A DNA stretch of 64,000 bases, from NCBI RefSeq assembly GCF_040581485.1, contig NC_090132.1:21296911-21360910 (forward strand), given 5' to 3'. Origin of the DNA: Linepithema humile (lineage: Eukaryota > Arthropoda > Insecta > Hymenoptera > Formicidae). Made by a program: the position numbers and the translations under genes. This document shows, piece by piece, positions 1-14,657 of this stretch. Positions within the stretch are counted from its first letter, which is position 1, and the number at the start of each line of letters is the position of its first letter. Under the pieces are notes generated by a model, which had not been told where the DNA came from, made no database searches, and worked only from the letters and a program-made list of their open reading frames with translations.

Positions 1-3000
1 GCAAACTTTAATTTGCATGACATTATTAGAATTTAAAAGGTGTTACTGAATTAATTTCCATTCAATATCCGCCACTTCTTTTTATCAACGTTATTAATCT
101 TCTAAACGATCTGTCGATTTCGAACATTTTACGTAAAATAATTCACATAAATTATATAAACTAATTATAATTAGTATCACAGTGTCATCGATAATTTAAT
201 GCTGTATTATTTTATGTTGCTCGCAGAAATTGTCTAATATCCGGAGATTAATAAAGCAATTAAGTTTTTATTTTTAAGAAATAACTGCCGTTAGTTGAGC
301 CGAAAGTCAAAGCTAGTGATCGCGTGTTACTTTGCCATCGGTCAAAACTTAAATTTCTAACCAATGTGTCAGCAACGGGGCATAAACTTCGACACGAGGC
401 TGCATATTTTTCTCACCGCTCGATTTTCTTCGTTTCTTTCGAGATCACGAAGAGCGCAGCAAAACCTGTTCATTTGTTTCCTTTCTTCTCCTTCTTTTTC
501 CTCTCTTTCTCTCTGCCGTGCTCTCTTTCTTTCAAAAAAGCGGCTATCTACCTACCTACCGGGAGTCTATTTCTCTCGTTGAGTAGGCGCCAAGAATCTA
601 AATTCGTCGCCACGCCTCCGCGACTTTTCACGTGCTGGCATACACAGCGCACGATAAAGGCGTACACGGAAATTCGCGTTGCGATTAAGGCGTAAGTCAA
701 TCGCCACCGTGACGTAAGTTACATTCAGCTGATAGATTGTGGCTTTGCAATGAGAAACTATTTGCGGATCTGCCATTAAAACAAAAAGATGGAATAAAGC
801 TATGAAAATTGCACAAGTTATTATTCTGTTATGATCAATAAATTTGATTACATTTTATTACTATTTTATTACTACATATATTGTAATGTTGGATATATTT
901 ATACTAAAAAACAAAGGAAAAAAGAATGTATTACATTCGGATTGATCAAAATCTGTAAATTAGTGAATTATTAATATGTGCGTCTTTTATCATAGAATTA
1001 TTATAGAAATTGAGAAATTCGTTCATGCGTGCGTCTTCAGTTTATAGCCGTGTTCTACCAAATTAAGCTCGGGTCAACGAGCTCGTGTGTCAGGTATGCG
1101 ATAGGACGAGAGAAATGCGAGGGAAAAATCCAACCAGGCCGAAAAAAAAATAGAAAGGACCCTCAAACGACGGCGACTCCTACGCTTTTCTCACCCTTGC
1201 ACGCACTGCTATTTTCGCGATTTTGTGCGAAATTTGCCGCCGTTTTGAACACTTCATCGCCACTTTCGTGTCTAATAATATACTCCTCGATCGCACAGCT
1301 TTGCGAACACAGACATAGGCACGTATATCCGCGAAGCATATACTCGCATACATTCGCATCGCGGAACGAGTTTCAGATATGCGTAAACGAGAGCGGCGAA
1401 CGTAAAAGCGAGCTCTCGGCATCTCATCTCACGCGTAGTATGGTATCGAAATTCTTAAAGAAGAGACTTAAGTGTGTATAGATATGGACGCGGCATCGCA
1501 TAAATTTGCATCGGCGAATCCATGACGGCGAAAGTTCCGACACGCTGACGGCATTTAATTTCGGCATCTAATTTAATTTTTTTGGTGTTGCAAAAATTTT
1601 GGCCGCGCGTGCAACCTAGCGTTCGTTAACCCTTCTATAAAGAGGATAATAAAATATTTTTGAATACGTTTCATAACAAAAAATTCATATTTCTCTCTTT
1701 TTTACACGATGGCGAGTAAAAACAAAAATAAAAAAGGATTTTACAGTTACGGGAAATAAATCTTGCTATTAACAAGAAACAATTTAGCAAATATTTATCT
1801 TATAGATTTTTACTACTGAATAAATTTTTATTGTCCCCTATTGATTCCTATTAAGTGAACATAGCAAAAATGATAAAATAGAGAACGTCGAAATCCCGAG
1901 CAAAATCATAATTTTCTACAGATAAAAAATTGTAAGATATAAATACATTTCGATATTCATTATAAAAAAAAGGATCTGTATACTAAAAAAATTTCTAAAT
2001 CCTAATTTTTAAGACCTAAAAATATTCCTTCTCGAACAAAGTGAAAGAACAAAACTTGATCGGAAATGGTTGACGATTGAAATTATCACAGATACGTTGC
2101 GTCCCAATGTAGCGTTTAATATTGACTTTGCGAAGTACGGCGTTAGAGAATTGAAACCTACGTCAATATCCGTCGACTTAATTACCAAGTTCACCGCGGG
2201 CGATCATTCACGATTATGACGACAGTTGCGAGAACTCGTAATGTGGGTCGGGACTCGAGGAGAACGAACTTGCGATCCATCGCTTCGCGAAAGAAGCGAC
2301 GTGCGATATTGTGCGTTTTATGAGGGGAAAGTTTCTATATCATGTGTCTCTTTCGTGTGTGCATGCGGGTTACGCGGCTACATGGGGAACGACGACGGCT
2401 TCGGAAGCAAGGGTCTTTAGCTTCCATGCTGTAAATGCCGCGATAAATCGATGACGGTGCGCGCCGCGAAGAAAGGGATTGAGGGAGCGAGATGCAACAC
2501 ACGCGACGCGACCTAGGTGGAATTTTAATTCACAAGTGTTGGAGATCCGCGTTCTAAGCGATCTATAGAATAACAGAAGACATTATATAGCGTGTCTATG
2601 CAGCGATGTTCTTTGACAAAAACTGTAATCTTTTTCTTTGAACAAGAATGTTGGAATCGTAAGTAAATGTTACTCATGCATTATATAATCAAACGTCACG
2701 TTCTCACAGAATGTTCACCGACACGCTCATTATAGATAAAATATTCTTCATAAAGGATTACAATAATTTCTTCGTAACACAAATAATGATACATGAATAC
2801 TTTTGAGACCAATTGAAACAAGAAAGCTTTTTGGCAAATTATAATACTCTAAACGTGTGCAAACAACATAATAAAATTTGAGGATAATCACTAAATTTAA
2901 TTTTAATACACTTAAAAAGCCGTTTATCTGACTAGATTGATCTTTTGTGTCATATTCTTATAACAACTAAAGTAGATTTGGATTTTAGAAATGCAATTGT

Positions 3001-4110
3001 CACAAATGTTTTCTAGAATATTTAGAATTACACTTTGTGTAAAGTGGGATTTATGCTGCTCGAGCACCGTTTGATTCCCGCGCGTGTTTATCGACTGTAA
3101 CATACGCATCGAATCTGCAGAAGAATCCGATATTACGCTCTCATGGATCCGCTTAACCTAATTAAATTGCACATATCAACACTCGCCCAGTCGCTAATTG
3201 GTTCGGTAATAATCTGCATTGTATACGAGCGTATTGTTCATTACGCGAACTTATGTAATAATATTATTGCATGAATCGCGCATGAAATTAATTTTATTAC
3301 TTCGTTTGTTTTACATAATATCATTTGAACGACATGAATAAAGTTAAACTTAAATAACCGGTCAAAATAAAATAACTTTTTTGCAATAATACCCTATTTT
3401 GTAATCAATCGCGTTAAAAAAACTTTATTTTACATTAATGTAATACGTAATTAACATCTGCACTTTGAAATATGCGAACACGTTGATTAATTTAGATGCG
3501 ATGATAAATGGAATCCGTCGTACATAAATACACGTCGTGTCATTATGACAACAGTATTTCTCTATTACATAAAATATTATTTATGCATTTTCGGCTAGAT
3601 AAGATTATCGTCGCGAGATATTAATCGTTTATGATCAAATGTCAAACAGCTCGATCTCGTGCGCACAAAAGAAGCGTGCGAAAGAACTTTAACGGCGAAT
3701 GTCGTTATTGAATTCCATGCGTGAGCGTACGATTCGACAAACGTGATCCTCGTATTCGTATTGCACGATGCAACTCGTGCGTATATCTTTCTCGACGCTA
3801 CGGGATCGCGCTACGCCGTTTTTCGTTCATTGACCGCTGAACGGACGAAACGGCGTTCCTAGCACGGTGCGATGGCCGGGATCGATGAATCGAACCGTTC
3901 GATCGCCGCGTCATAGGTACATAGTTGCTCTTTATACTATACATCGTGTGAATGAAAATGCGGTCCTTTCTATCCATTATGTTAGCGAGGAGCAGCATAA
4001 ACCGTCAAACCATTGTGTCTGTTTCTCGATAATTCCAATCCGTATTTTCAAACGTAGAAATTTATCCTTCTATAGTGATTAACAGAAATCCTACAATTAT
4101 AACTAGATTT

Positions 4111-4171
4111 ACTATGATAATTTACTATGATGATTCACTATGATGATTCACTATAATGATTTACTATGATC
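4111..4171. repeat. 13-bp tandem repeat, about 4.7 copies
   Basis: Units close to ACTATGATGATTC repeat head to tail from 4111 to 4171 with scattered substitutions. Confidence 0.85.
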
Positions 4172-4603
4172 AAAAAAATCAATATTGCCACCTAAAATCG
4201 TAATCCCTAAATTATTTGTAAAATCGTTATTCTAATTCTGTTATTTAAAAAGATATATTTGAAATTATAATAATAATAAATATAGTAAATATATAGTTAT
4301 TATAATAATAAATATAGTAAATAAAAATTAATACTTTCTAATGATAAATATATTGGCAAAAATAATCAAAGAATAAATTTAAAATTTGAAAATTATTTGA
4401 AGTAGTGTATCATCTTACTTACTATTCTAAAGTTAATTTTTACGATTCTACATGGAATGAAAAGAATGCAGCAACCAAAGAGCTAGAAGCATACATGCGT
4501 CCCGCAGGCTCAACCAGGTCAAACCAGTGTGTCAAAAATAAAATGGACTAGTATTTCCACCATCACTGGTCAGAAAGGAAATGCACACAAAACCGATCTA
4601 CCA

Positions 4604-4745
4604 TATACAGTGTCCGGTGACTCACGGACCAACGCTTGTGAATGGATAGAGCACATTAAACAGAACAGAAAAGTTCTTCACCATTTTAATGTGCTCTATC
4701 CGCTCACGAGCGGATTTGGTTCGTGAGTTATCGGACACCCTGTAT
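4604..4745. mobile_element. Foldback MITE with long terminal inverted repeats
   Basis: Arms of about 57-62 bp (4604-4660 and 4684-4745) are reverse complements with a few mismatches and small indels, separated by about 23 bp. Ends read TATACAG/CTGTATA, with a (G)TGTCCG motif just inside. The TA at each outer edge would fit a Tc1/mariner-type target duplication. There is no coding capacity. Confidence 0.75.
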
Positions 4746-5180
4746 ACGCAGCTGTCGGTTGTGTGCGTTGACCTCACTAAGCTCATGGAGCCGCATATTT
4801 GTATTACTTTTGGCTTCAGCGTTCAATTGTTACAATGCTCGACAAGATTTGTGCGTTTCGACCGATTCTTGCAATCAATGCCTATCGCTTTCTCTTTCCC
4901 CTCGAGTCCTAACAAGTTACGAAATTTGAAATGTTTACACGATTTCGACGTAACTTTTACTATGGCAACACTTTTTATCACATAGATAAAGTAATTTTTG
5001 TAAAACCGGCGTTCAAGCCATATTCTGAAGTGGGAAGAGTTGATTTTTATGGTATGCAGTAAAAATTTACTCTATATTTTTTACTTTTTTTACAATACTA
5101 ACTTTAATTCAGAAAATTCTTGTTTTGTAACATAGAAATTTTGACTATAGAAAAAGTATAAAAATTGCGTTGCTTTATTA

Positions 5181-5270
5181 TTTTTAAAATAATGGTTATA
5201 GCATTTAAATTTATAATTAAAATAATTTTTAAAATAATGGCTATAGCATTCAAATTTATAATTTTTTAGC
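5181..5270. repeat. 45-bp tandem duplication
   Basis: Two adjacent 45-bp units share AAAATAATGG, CTATAGCATT or TTATAGCATT, and AAATTTATAAT, differing by a few bases. Confidence 0.75.
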
Positions 5271-5990
5271 TTTCTCCGCAGCTACTGTCACATTATAATA
5301 ATTTTTGATATAAAATTTTCTCCGTGTATCACATCAAATACAATATAATGATTTGTAACAATGTTCCAATGTAACAATATCATTTTCAAAATAATAAATA
5401 ATTGATAAATTATATAATTATATAATTTTTCACAAAAATGATGAAGGAAAATCAATCACTCCTTTGAGCAACGTTAATATTAAACAATTGATATTAATGA
5501 TAAAATGTGTCAGACATTTCTTGAAATTCATTCAAATGTCGCGGAAAATTAAAGATCTACCTAATAATAAACTGCCGCACACTGACGCGACGCGATGCGC
5601 GAGTAAGCGATCGACTCCGAACGTGGGCGTCACACACAACAGGTGTTTTCTGCGTGCGGAGCGTTTTCCTGCTGCCCGAGCAGCTTCGCTCTTTCGCTCC
5701 TATCTCGCCTCGCGATCAAATCCATGTGAATGTATAGTTGTGCGAAACGTGTTGATGCTTTTGACACGTTTGGCCTGTATCTCCGACGCGTATTTCGTGA
5801 TCATCTGATTTTCATGTCACGTTGATGCTGAACGTGATCTTCGCATTAGACAAATAAAGTTCGGAATTAACAGTCAACAACGAGAATGCACCGTAAAAAA
5901 AATCACTGTCGCGGAATACACAAAACAAAAACGCCATGCAGTCTGTTTTTGTTGATAGAATTCGCTAATATTCAATGCCATAAATCATGA

Positions 5991-7050
5991 TAAAAGCGTG
6001 TCGCGCTACCAAGGAGAAGACGAGAGGGCGGAAAAGAGCGAGTGGGAGGCATCTTCGTCTTTACTCGAGTAGCGCGACACACACTATTTGATACCGAAGA
6101 TATTCGCGCTACGAGACGTGAGAAGCGCTGTGGAAAACACAGATTGCGTGGCGCGCGATATCAAGTAAACACGCAGATGAGGCTAAAAAACGATCCGCCT
6201 AGCATCTGCAAGTCTTCGCGCAAGAGATACAACGACAGCAGCAGCAGCAGCAGCAGCAGCAGCCTGTCGCTTCACTCATTGCGACACCGCTCTCCGCTAA
6301 ATCACGGAAATATGGCGGCTCTGCTGTCCGCCGCGCGTTCTCGAACGATCGCGCAAAATGAAAGATAGAGTTTCTCCATTTACCTTTTACACGGTGTTCT
6401 ATGCTCCGTTGTCCTCCACTAAGAATTTCCTGCGCGCGCGAAAGGAAGATCACACTTAAAATTCACCACCGGCTCGCGTCCAAACGTTCTCCGTCCTCTT
6501 TCGGAGTAATTTGACTCTTCACAAGCTCGATCTCACCGCTTAAACAGCACCGCACCGGACAACCGACCGGAAACTGTCATCGGTCACGACGCGAAATATT
6601 ACGGTTACGCCGAGACGCAGTACGCGCGAGAACATGCGCGGCGTATCGCGGCGGTTACACCGTCGGCGAACGCGCGGCGCAATGTCGCTGCTGCACCCGT
6701 GAGACGCGCTGGCGGCGACGGCTGCTATTACGCGAGACGAAGGTCGCGTCGACGAACACGCAACGAACGAACGAGCGAACGATTCGGCAGCAGCAACAAC
6801 AGAGATACACACCACACGATACGCAAGAGGGAACTGCATCACGGGCCGCCGCGGTCGCGTCGCGCGCTCTCCCCGCCACTTCGCGCCCTCTTCTCGCACG
6901 ATATCCGCGCCACCGAGCGGCCGTCGTCACAGACTCGATTATTTATAGAGACCCAGCATTGTTGTGTCCACGCGTTCCCTCGCGCCAGGATCGTTCCTCG
7001 CGGCACCGGTGCCGCGATCATCTCGTCCGTATTATTACAAACACATATTT
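5991..7050. other. CpG-rich island, no gene recognised
   Basis: Dense in CG dinucleotides, with purine-rich ends and the (CAG)9 tract. Overlapping open frames on both strands are rich in Arg, Ser and Ala and show no domain. Could be an unmethylated promoter or enhancer, or a first exon of something not visible here. Confidence 0.5.
6236..6262 (+). repeat. (CAG)9 microsatellite
   Basis: Nine uninterrupted CAG units inside a CpG-rich island. No gene was recognised around it, so there is no basis for calling a polyglutamine tract. Confidence 0.95.
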
Positions 7051-7143
7051 AATATAATGCGAAGTGGAATTTTGCAGAAATTTATAATAATTGGAGAATT
7101 TAAGATAAAATTATCAATGATAATATAGAATTGACTTTAATAA

Positions 7144-7257
7144 CCCAGACAGCACACATGTCCAAAACACATTCAAAGGATACCCAGAGGACATCCTGTC
7201 GTCCCAAAAACGTCTTTGGGATATCCCCGTTTTTTTGTATATGCTGTGCTGTCTGGG
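7144..7257. mobile_element. Short MITE with CCCAGACAGC inverted ends, copy 1
   Basis: A 114-bp element bounded by CCCAGACAGC and GCTGTCTGGG. Its interior shares CATTCAAAGGATA, CCTGTCGTCC and AAAAACGTCTT with the copy at 53592-53701, which proves a dispersed family. It has no coding capacity. The target duplication is unclear. Confidence 0.8.
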
Positions 7258-10200
7258 AAATTATAAGTTCACTAAATAATCCATTCTAACTAGTTTTTCT
7301 AAAACGCAAAACAAAATATTATTTACGATCCTCGAAAACTTGTAATATAGCATAAATTTAATTTTGTAGAAGATTTATATTTATTACTGAGTTTGGGATT
7401 TATTTACCTGGTGTTACAAATATTGAATTATGTAATAAGTAATTTGTTTTTTAAAAATCTGTTTACTTTTTTGTTAGACACAGCGCAGTTTGATTAACAC
7501 GTAAACTAAATATACGTTTGTCGAAGTTGTAATCAAGTTCCGTTTGTATCACGATTTTTTCGCGTTGCGTAAAAGCATGCTACGTAAAATACAATAACAC
7601 CTTCTATTGAAAAATACAAAATTACTTATTACGTAAACCAATATAATTGTAATTCAAACATATAGTACATACGAGAGTAAATAAAAAATAAAGGACATTT
7701 AAGAAATCAAATCCTTTAAAAAAGCCCGCTTTTTGATTTTTTTTACTTTTCCTCGTATATTTATAATATAAGATATTTATACTGCTTTTAAAATAATGCA
7801 TTTGATCGTAATTTTCTTCATCATTACTTGATGTATTAATTAATTTAATACAGAAATGCATTATATTGACAGATCTGAGCAGTAATATAATTATCTGTAC
7901 ATAAGAGACGCATAAAGGAATTTATCATTATTATTTACATTATTCAAAAACTGACTTTATTTAGAAATCTCATTGCATTTTTCGACGCATTCCTGAAATA
8001 GCTCTTTGTCCACCGTTATGAACATACGCGAGTAACATAGGTAATTGCAAATATTCGCAACACGTGTCCAATGTAAACGGTTTTGTGCAAATGGCACGAG
8101 GGTCGAACGAGAACAATGCAAACGCATGGCGCAAACGTGCGTTATGATAACGTAGGCGGTTCGATTCGTACGTCATTCTATTCAACTGTTTCCTCGTCAT
8201 AAATAGATGGGCCCGATTAATCACTGGGAGGGAGAGCAAGCCCAGAAGCTCATCTTATTGCGCGTTTAAAAATTCAATATTTTTTCCGTAGCTATTATTT
8301 ATATTTCGATCAATTATATACTTGTCGGTTATGTCTCTACCCACGTGAGAAACGTAATGATATGTTAACCAACATGATACTTAACGTTTACCGCTACCAT
8401 ATAGGAAGTCGTTAAGATTTCCAACGCATTCTGTCGTCGAGTTTAATGCTAAGCTATGCCTTGCCAATCTTCCAGCCACGCATAGTATCTATCATATTGA
8501 GTCAATGATAAAAAAAAAAGGATGTCAAAAAATATCCTCCACAAAATAATTTTCAATTTTGCAAAAGTAGATTTTCCTACTTAAAATTCTTGTACAGTTA
8601 GATGTTCTGTTTGTGTCTTTTTGAATTATTTTAAACAAATTATAATTATATTTTTAATTTGATCTTTGATCACTAAAGTGTTACATTTGAAGCTAAAAAT
8701 ATTTCAATAATACCGATCCAGAATTTTCGAGAAAAAATAAATAAAATCACTCATGATAGAAATATTTGGAAAATTTGTAAATTAAGACAGAAAGTAATTT
8801 GAATGATTGTAATTTGAATGGATTAAAAATGCATTCCATTATCGGATGTCCGTGGGCGCTGCGACCGGAAGCTCTCTTATCGCCGGCTCTTTGTTTTCTA
8901 CGCTTTAATTCACCGAAATCGTACAATAATCAACGACCGCGTCGGTGGCGTTAATGACACTGCATAGATTACGCTTATCGAGTCATACGGTCATGGTGCG
9001 AGGAATAAAAATAGCAGATATAGTTACATCGCATTAGTCATTGAAATATCCAATTGGATTATAAACTTATAATAAATGGAAATTTATATTTTAATAAATT
9101 CTCTAGATGTAGAAAGAAAGCTGCTTATCTCTTGGTTCCATAAGCTATCTCAGAATTTACTATGTTAATTTTACTAGCAAATTTTTCTAAAATGAAGTCA
9201 GAAATCTTATTTTAATAGCACCATTAAATAATAAATCAGATAAAATTCCTCATTTAAATTCTTAAAGCCTTACATATCCCGAATTTTAATTTAAAATGTA
9301 ATCTTATTTTAGAAATTTAATATAAAATTTATTACTACGATATGTAGTCTTAAAGTCATCAAAGATTCTCTTATTAAAATCGAATCCAATATTTTGGAAA
9401 AATTCTCTCTGTTCAAGATTATTTTTATAATCTTATTTATTGTATCTAATCAATTGATTTGATCGAGTCAGGAATTATTTTATCATATTTATATTTCCTC
9501 TTATAGACATATATATTTCTTTGATCATTGATAAATCAAATAAACGCAAAATCAGTATTATTTCGCTTATTTGAATTAATCATACCGCTGCGCAAATTGA
9601 CATTTGCTCTCTGATGCAATCTCGACGACGCAGTTACAGCAACTTTGATTTCCATTTCGCGAAAGAACGTCGAATGCAATGCGTCATTGTTAAAAAATTT
9701 ATTAAAATTTTACTATTCCACAATTCTATTATTCCGCTAATTCCGAAAGTTGTTCAACAGAGTGAGAAAGTGTGTGAAAAATATCGTTCCAGAAATTTAG
9801 TATTCCATTAACATGGGAACAAGTAATTCGCATTAAACATACAAGTGACATACATCAACATTAACATACAAGTGATTCGATTGTATATGATTAATTCTTA
9901 ATTAGATGTATGAGAGTTTTCTGTGATCATAAATTTTTCTGATTCTAGTTGGTGCGAAAAATGAATAAATATAATTAAAAGTATTAATTTTAATAAATTA
10001 TAATAATCTTTATCTTTTATTTTATATTTGTGTTCCTAGTTGCCTAAAAAATAACCGATATAAATAATATTATGTTAAAAAAACTATTCAAAAGAAATTT
10101 AAAAAATAGATATCTGAGAGATCTTTTATTGTCAATTGTGTCAATTTTTTTCGTAAATCAATGTTCACAATCAAGGGTTAATAAATAAATCTAACGATTA

Positions 10201-11416
10201 TTTTTGCACATGCTGCAGCAAAATGAAAAAATTAAATTTACAGAGAATATGGAGACATGAGATGTTTGTTGAAAAAAAATTGATTTCTGAGTTTTTTATA
10301 TTCTTGTGTTCTAAATATATAAAATATATTCCAATTATGTGCAAAAGTTATCAAATACACACGAATTTTTTTCATTTTTCTCAAAAAAGTCAAAAGTACA
10401 CTTAAATTAATTTATTTCGTAATATATCTGATTTTCTACATCACACTCCAAACTAAATATATATGTCGCGTGTAGAAATTACGATTTCATTGTAATTCGC
10501 TATTTTATAGGTTCCAATATAATCTATCCAGACTACAGGTGGTTTTCTTCAAAAAATTTCAAATAGACTCAAGCAGTGACAAGTAACTCAACTGTAAAAA
10601 AAAATGACAAAGCGAAAGATGGAGGGTATTCTTCTTTCACGATGAGTGTCTCAAACTAATATCATGCATCCGCGCGCGTCTTTGATGAACGCATTCCTCG
10701 TGTCGATCTAATTCAATCGACAGCGGGATCTTTTTTTCCAACCGCTGGCTAAAAAAAAAGAGCCATGTTCCAATCACGTGCCGCCTTCCAAAAATAGCGA
10801 GCAAGGTCACACCAGTGGGTTTCCCCCTCACCTACCGTCAACCCTCGCCGCCGCCCGCCCTAAACTCTCTATCGATCCATCGAGTTGGATACCATTAAAC
10901 TCATCGGCCGGATGGAGTGTAACATTTCATGGATATGTATTGTTGTTATGTAAAAGAGACGGTTGAAAAATTGCTGATTCTATTGGCATCGTTTGGCGGA
11001 ACAGTGATCACATTTTTCTCGTTTAAAGAAACAAAAGTTTGCGAAAACGTTTAATATAAAAAATTTACTCGGCATTTCAGTATTCTGTTTTACAATGCTG
11101 TTTAACATAACAAACTCATTTTTCTTAAAAAAATTTCATTTAAAACGTGCAATTTAAATTTTATATTATTCAAGAATAATGAAGATTAAATACACTCCTT
11201 CACTTTTATACTTTATAATGAAAAAAATTCCTCAAACCGAAAATATTTTCGAGGAAAATTATTCTTTCCTCGTGTGTTTACGGATACAGAGCAGGGCGAT
11301 AAAGTAATGTCAATGCGGCGTAACCACGTAGCGATGTATTTTTATAATTTGTGCAAAAGATGGTGCAGCAAGTCGAGCGACTCTAATAACATTCAGAGCC
11401 TCTCAGTTGCTTCGGG

Positions 11417-11461
11417 CTATTTATAGCGGATCGCTCGATATGATGTACCGACTATTTTTAG
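11417..11461. promoter_or_regulatory. Two MEF2-type sites
   Basis: CTATTTATAG at 11417-11426 and CTATTTTTAG at 11452-11461 both fit the MEF2 consensus CTA(A/T)4TAG exactly. They sit 25 bp apart in a GC-richer patch of a gene desert. AT-rich genomes yield such strings by chance. Confidence 0.3.
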
Positions 11462-12299
11462 CTGCTTACCTAGCTATACAGCCCTTTCACCCATTCGGTA
11501 TGACACTCTCGTGACAGCCGGGCACGCGAAAATCGCCTGGTACTTACCTGAAAGAGAAAAGCAAATCTTTTCAAACTATGAGCTAAAAAAAGATAGTAAC
11601 GTGCTCAGCAAACTTGTCTACATATCATGTTTATTATCTGAAATCGATTAATCTTTATTGGGATACTTTTTTGTGAAATAAATTCTAGAAAATAAAATCA
11701 ATATCTATAAATCAATATCAAGTAGGCCAATCAATATCAATATCAAGTATAGACCACTGTTTCATAGATAAACATAAAAATAGACTTATAAAAAATTTTA
11801 AAAACTTTATAAATATTTATAAAAAGATCTTTGATAAAAAAGGTCTTTTAAATAAGTCGATTTTTCATAATTATCAGCTGATTTTATCGAGCAGATATAT
11901 ACATGCCTGTACATTAATTTGTACCAAAAGAATATTGAAGTATTAGAATATTGAAGAATTATTATTCATGTGGATTAGTTTTTTCGAAAAAATTTATTTT
12001 TCTAAAATTGTTTGCTACCATAATTTTAATATGTTTAATTCGCAATATTACAGATTCAACAAGAGTTATATTTGTCATTTTTATTAGAAATACGTAAAAA
12101 TTAATTTTACGTATTTACATCACTAAACTGTTAATTCGTCGAAATTATATCGACTCTATTTCCTGATTCACACGTTCTCGGATTAAAACAATTTTCAGCG
12201 GGAAATGCGAGTCTCGGTGAAACTCGGTAGACTCACGTGAAAAACCAGACGCAAGGATCGCATCGAGCTGTCTCGATCTCAGCATGAGGTCGTCCGGAG

Positions 12300-12308
12300 C
12301 GTATAAAT
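12300..12308 (+). promoter_or_regulatory. TATA-like sequence in CpG-rich patch
   Basis: GTATAAATA followed by CGCGTC and by two TTTAAAAAACCG motifs within 60 bp. It would suit a TATA promoter, but no initiator or downstream gene was recognised. Confidence 0.25.
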
Positions 12309-12396
12309 ACGCGTCTTTAAAAAACCGACCGTTCCGCTTTTAAAAAACCGCGCTTCTCGTCGTTGTAGACGAATCGTGCTCGGGGTGGTTCGTGTT

Positions 12397-12424
12397 TCTA
12401 CGAAGTGTCACTTTACTTCGTAGA
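12397..12424. repeat. Perfect 10-bp stem, 8-nt loop
   Basis: TCTACGAAGT and ACTTCGTAGA are exact reverse complements around GTCACTTT. They lie in a CpG-rich patch about 100 bp after a TATA-like sequence. Too short for a microRNA; possibly a paired protein-binding site. Confidence 0.6.
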
Positions 12425-14657
12425 CCGAAAACACATGCGCTAAACCATGGCATGGCTAATTGTCCATGCACTATTTATCGCTTTCGAGTAAGCGTGAAAC
12501 AAGAAAAGTTACAACAAATTCTCACAAAAAATCCAAGTTATTTAAAGTAAAGTATTTTTTGACATAAACCTTTAATTAAGAATAAAAAGAAGCCTATCGT
12601 GTTACATGATTTCAGAATAATTATTCTTCTCCCCGAATAAAATTAAAACAATTCGGAACTTTCATTCGGATTGATGAAACTGATTATTGCGTAGCGTGGT
12701 ATAATGGGATAAATAGCATATAGTGTCGAGAGCAGTTTGGTTAGACGGGCCACTCTCTCTCGTGGTAGTATAGCGGACACATGTGTGTACTAGTACGAAA
12801 ATAGTGACCGGCTCGTTCGAAAATACCGACCGCTAAAAATACTGACAAAAATAAACGTCCACACGTGTAAAAACACGCATTAATATTCGCTGCTCGTCCG
12901 ACGGGCCGTCGTTTCCACGCCACACTGTATAGTGAAAGAGGACCGACTAAACGCGGGTGGCAGAGGGAGACGGACATATGTAAGTTGGGAGAAGAAAAAA
13001 GAGAAAGGAGCGTAAAAATCTAACGGCAGCGGACAAAGGGCACGAAGGATGGAGCGTGAGAAGAGACAAGAACAAGCAAGGTGCGAGTTTTACTCGAGGA
13101 TCCTTAAACAAATTTTCTTTCGTTGCACCGATACTCCCGCGACGACTTCAACTATGTATGTTCAAAAATAGTCTCGGAATCGTGCTCTAAATTCTTCGAG
13201 TTACTTTCCGATCATCTTATTGCGCAGAAGATTAGATAGCAACGAAACAAAAAAAATGTTACGTTAAGATATGCATGTTCAAGTGTCTAAAATTATAATA
13301 TATATTTAAAAATAATCTTAAGATACCACAACGTTTGCCGATAATTGAAATGATATGTAATTGTATACTTTTCTTTAAAAAAAATTTCCAATTCTGTTTA
13401 CAAAAATAATAAAAAATATTGTAAGAAAACATTTTATATAAGTCTCGATTTCTGCCTTACATTTGTTGCTTACAAAATAAAAAAATATACATGGCTTGTA
13501 TATAATTGCATTTGCTTTTGCTATTTTGCAAAGACTGACAATTTCGGATATTAATTCTGTTGAAAACAGCTTTCGAAAGACTTATGAGATTCCGAAATTT
13601 GCACTCATGGCCCTTGTATCATTTATCATGATCATTCCTCGATTCTACACTGGAAAATGCGCGCACGTACCAGCATGAAAGCTCAGACCTGACAGAAAAA
13701 TTGCCAGGCGAGAGAGCGGCCTGGCGCCACCGTGACAGCGCGAGGCGGCGGCGCCCGCGCCGTTTTCTGACTCACAGGAGGTACGACGAAAAAGACAGCA
13801 CAATACGACGGCAAGAAGGGTGGCCGCCCACCTCCGAGCATGATCGTGGTGTTGCCAGGGGAAACCCTGATATTTCGCACGCGTGACCCATAATCGCGCG
13901 AAATACTGGCGCGAAATGCGCTAGTGCGTCATCTTCACACTCGAATTTAGGTGGGAATCTTCCAATATATTGCAAAAGTAGATGTATAATAAAGAATAAA
14001 AATTAAATTTGGACATGCGAGACAGTATAAATAATACCCAGTATAATCTTTCAACATTTCCAATACATTTTGTAAAAAACGAAGTCTATTATCACCATGA
14101 ATGTATATTAAAGTCGTTTATAAAAATAATAGGTTACCATTAAAAAATTGTGCATACAAATAGTTCAATATTTTATGTTTTATCGATCCCAGTCAACATA
14201 GAGACAGTCAATGTAGATAAAAAAAAAGAGATTAAAACTATGTCGAGAAATTCTAATTTCTAAATCCACCAACACAATTTCAAATAATTTTATTGTTCCA
14301 GAATGCGTTATTTAATCTCAAGTAAAGCGTTTTCATGACCGTCTCATGCATTATACTGATACATCAAGCCACAAGACGATAACGAAAAAGCAACTTAATA
14401 CAATGGTAAAAAAATTGTTCTGAAATAATATTCCGTAATATTTTTTGACGATGAAAGAATTAAGCGAAAAGACACCACCTCCGTCTGACTTCTCATGCAC
14501 TCAACGGATCCATCCGTTCCCGCCGACGGCCGTCAACGCCGTCATTGTCGTCATCGCCGTAGGTTAACAGGTAGGGACCGTTCCGCCACTCCCGCCGCTC
14601 GATCCGCCGGTCGCAGGGTACGGGCGCGGGCGAGAGGGAAGGTGAAGAGTGCCCGAG

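Larger units (their letters stand above)
1..5990. other. Gene-free AT-rich DNA with small CpG patches
   Basis: No protein or RNA gene recognised. CpG-richer patches near 320-760, 1,020-1,610, 2,060-2,530 and 3,600-4,030 hold long but low-quality open frames of repetitive Arg/Ser/Cys composition. The 13-bp and 45-bp tandem repeats and the foldback MITE are listed separately. Confidence 0.6.
7051..12140. other. AT-rich gene-free DNA
   Basis: Mostly A/T-rich with homopolymer runs. Holds the MITE copy at 7144-7257 and the MEF2-like pair near 11,420. CpG-richer patches near 7,970-8,240, 8,840-9,000, 10,620-10,930 and 11,280-11,550. Nothing else seen. Confidence 0.55.

Noticed and set aside
6236..6262. 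(CAG)9 as a polyglutamine exon
   Set aside because: The frames reading Gln or Ser through it lack splice support and conserved flanks; the minus frame gives poly-Cys. Treated as a microsatellite.
8150..8180. tRNA B-box-like GGTTCGATTCG
   Set aside because: No A box at the required spacing and no cloverleaf could be drawn. A similar reverse-strand string near 3,890 also fails.
12397..12424. microRNA precursor
   Set aside because: Ten base pairs only; far too short and not extended by flanking complementarity.
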